Shown here piece after piece: positions 63,099 through 64,000 of a DNA stretch of 64,000 nucleotides; position 1 is the stretch's first letter; every line of letters starts with the position of its first letter. Origin of the DNA: Chrysophaeum taylorii (taxonomy: Eukaryota; Sar; Pelagophyceae; Pelagomonadales; Pelagomonadaceae). The stretch spans positions 1 to 64,000 of the forward strand of contig JAQMWT010000003.1 of assembly GCA_029834535.1 (NCBI GenBank), given 5' to 3'. A program made the position numbers and the translations under genes. Below the pieces are notes generated by a model that had not been told where the DNA came from, ran no database searches, and saw nothing but the letters and a program-made list of their open reading frames with translations.

Positions 63099-63999
63099 TT
63101 AGGCCTTTTCGTGCCGCTTGCGGATCTCACCTTCGGTGGCATACCGACATTTGCGCTCCTCCTCGTCAGATCGATGAGCGAAATCGTAATCCTCGATCTT
63201 CTTCTTACGAGCAGTGGTAGCGGCCTCGGGTGAACGAATAACACTGGCGGCGGCGCCTAACAGCATCGGCGGAGGGGACTCATCGCAATGAGTCGAATGA
63301 CTCGCGACAGAGGCGGTAAAGGATAGACTCCCTTTATCGTAGCTGGTCGCCAATTCTTTCGTTACTTCTTCAATGGCTTCGACGTCTAACTCATCTTGGT
63401 ACCGCACGATATCGCCAAGTGCTAGGACCTCACCTCGCATCACGGTGGTCGGCACTTCTCGCAGAGAAGACACGGCCAAGCGAGCGGATAGTTTGTCCCG
63501 TTCATCGCAGGAAGAACACATGCCGCTGACCAAACCCAGCTGTTCGTAGCCCGGGGACGTCGCGACGAAGACTTGGCCCGATTGCGAGGGCTGCGACAGG
63601 GTGACCGGAATATTGTAGGATCGCCCAGGTCCGACCATCAAGGTGCGCGCGGCATATGCGGTCTCCTTCGGTCTCTTTTGCAATCCGAGGAGGTAAGGTC
63701 GGTGGAACTCCAATGGTCGTCGACACCGACTGACGTTCGGGTGGCGGACGACGAAGATCGTCAGGAATATAATGACGAGCGAACTTTATGGTCTCCACAT
63801 GGATGAGGCTTTGTTTCATCGCGGCGTGCTGATCTCCGTATATGGCAGCATGCACAGGATGGCGCTCAAAAGTCGGCCGAAACGTAAAAATAGGAGAGTC
63901 GACGCGTTTCTCCAAGAACTTGATATATTTCCGACCATGCGCGATTTGAGTTCGATGAAAGGAAATCCGATTATGCGGGTAATCCACTACAGCGCCCAT
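63099..63999 (-). pseudogene. Element E protease end and linker to the methyltransferase
   Basis: At the window edge MGAVVDYPHNRISFHR resembles the C-terminal end of gypsy aspartic proteases. After a frameshift near 63690 the linker reads AARTLMVGPGRSYNIPVTLS, GQVFVATSPGYEQLGLVSG and VPTTVMRGEVLALGDIVRY, typical of the protease to reverse-transcriptase region, ending in a charged stretch near 63105. The catalytic Asp is outside the window. Confidence 0.6.
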
Positions 64000-64000
64000 T

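Larger units (their letters stand above)
59028..63999 (-). mobile_element. Gypsy (Ty3-type) element E, 3' part
   Basis: 3' LTR at 59028-59350. Going upstream on the minus strand come integrase, reverse transcriptase, a C5-methyltransferase and the end of a protease, so integrase follows reverse transcriptase as in Ty3/gypsy. The RNase H and the integrase zinc region are deleted. The 5' LTR and gag are beyond the window. The five bases before it, gtcac, lie in element C. Confidence 0.82.

Overview
This is a eukaryotic, transposon-dominated window with one likely host gene. No bacterial operon, ribosomal RNA, tRNA gene or CRISPR array was found. The organism is probably an alga or other protist: genes lack visible introns, AT-rich copia elements alternate with GC-rich Helitrons, and retrotransposons carry cytosine methyltransferases, a feature known from dinoflagellates and charophytes. 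I cannot name the lineage.

Layout. 1-5034: fragments of B-type copia elements (LTRs and pieces of an extra 3' ORF, here called ORF X) with an A-type LTR and two SINE-like insertions. 5035-8937: 3' half of copia element D (LTR, ORF X, RNase H, reverse transcriptase). 8937-17180: tandem array of about 2 kb non-coding units (U) with strong GC-rich hairpins. 17181-32529: a Helitron block with one nearly complete Rep/helicase element (H2), four non-autonomous relatives (H1, H3, H4, H5), a fifth U unit, a 0.65 kb microsatellite, a solo LTR, captured gene fragments and a MITE. 32670-33959: an intact ORF combining a Tudor-like segment, a DNA hypermodification (HMUDK/aGPT-Pplase-like) domain and a PHD finger. 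34077-59027: a Russian doll of copia elements. C is interrupted by A (34980-58475, TSD ccttt), and A is interrupted by B (35926-49191, TSD gtagc). B in turn holds two SINE-like copies and a miniature LTR element. 59028-63999: gypsy element E, running off the window and apparently inserted into C.

The main discovery candidate is that three LTR retrotransposons here (copia A, copia B, gypsy E) each encode a C5-cytosine DNA methyltransferase between protease and integrase or reverse transcriptase. The A and B enzymes look orthologous. The E enzyme looks like a separate capture. With the modified-thymine/PHD gene next door, the window carries two kinds of DNA-modification machinery among mobile elements. 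All element ORFs carry some stops or frameshifts, so these copies are probably not functional as they stand, but their domain order, LTRs, TSDs and primer sites can still be read.

A SINE-like family with a (TTAG)n tail and 11-14 bp target duplications is present in at least six well-bounded copies, several inserted in the copia elements.
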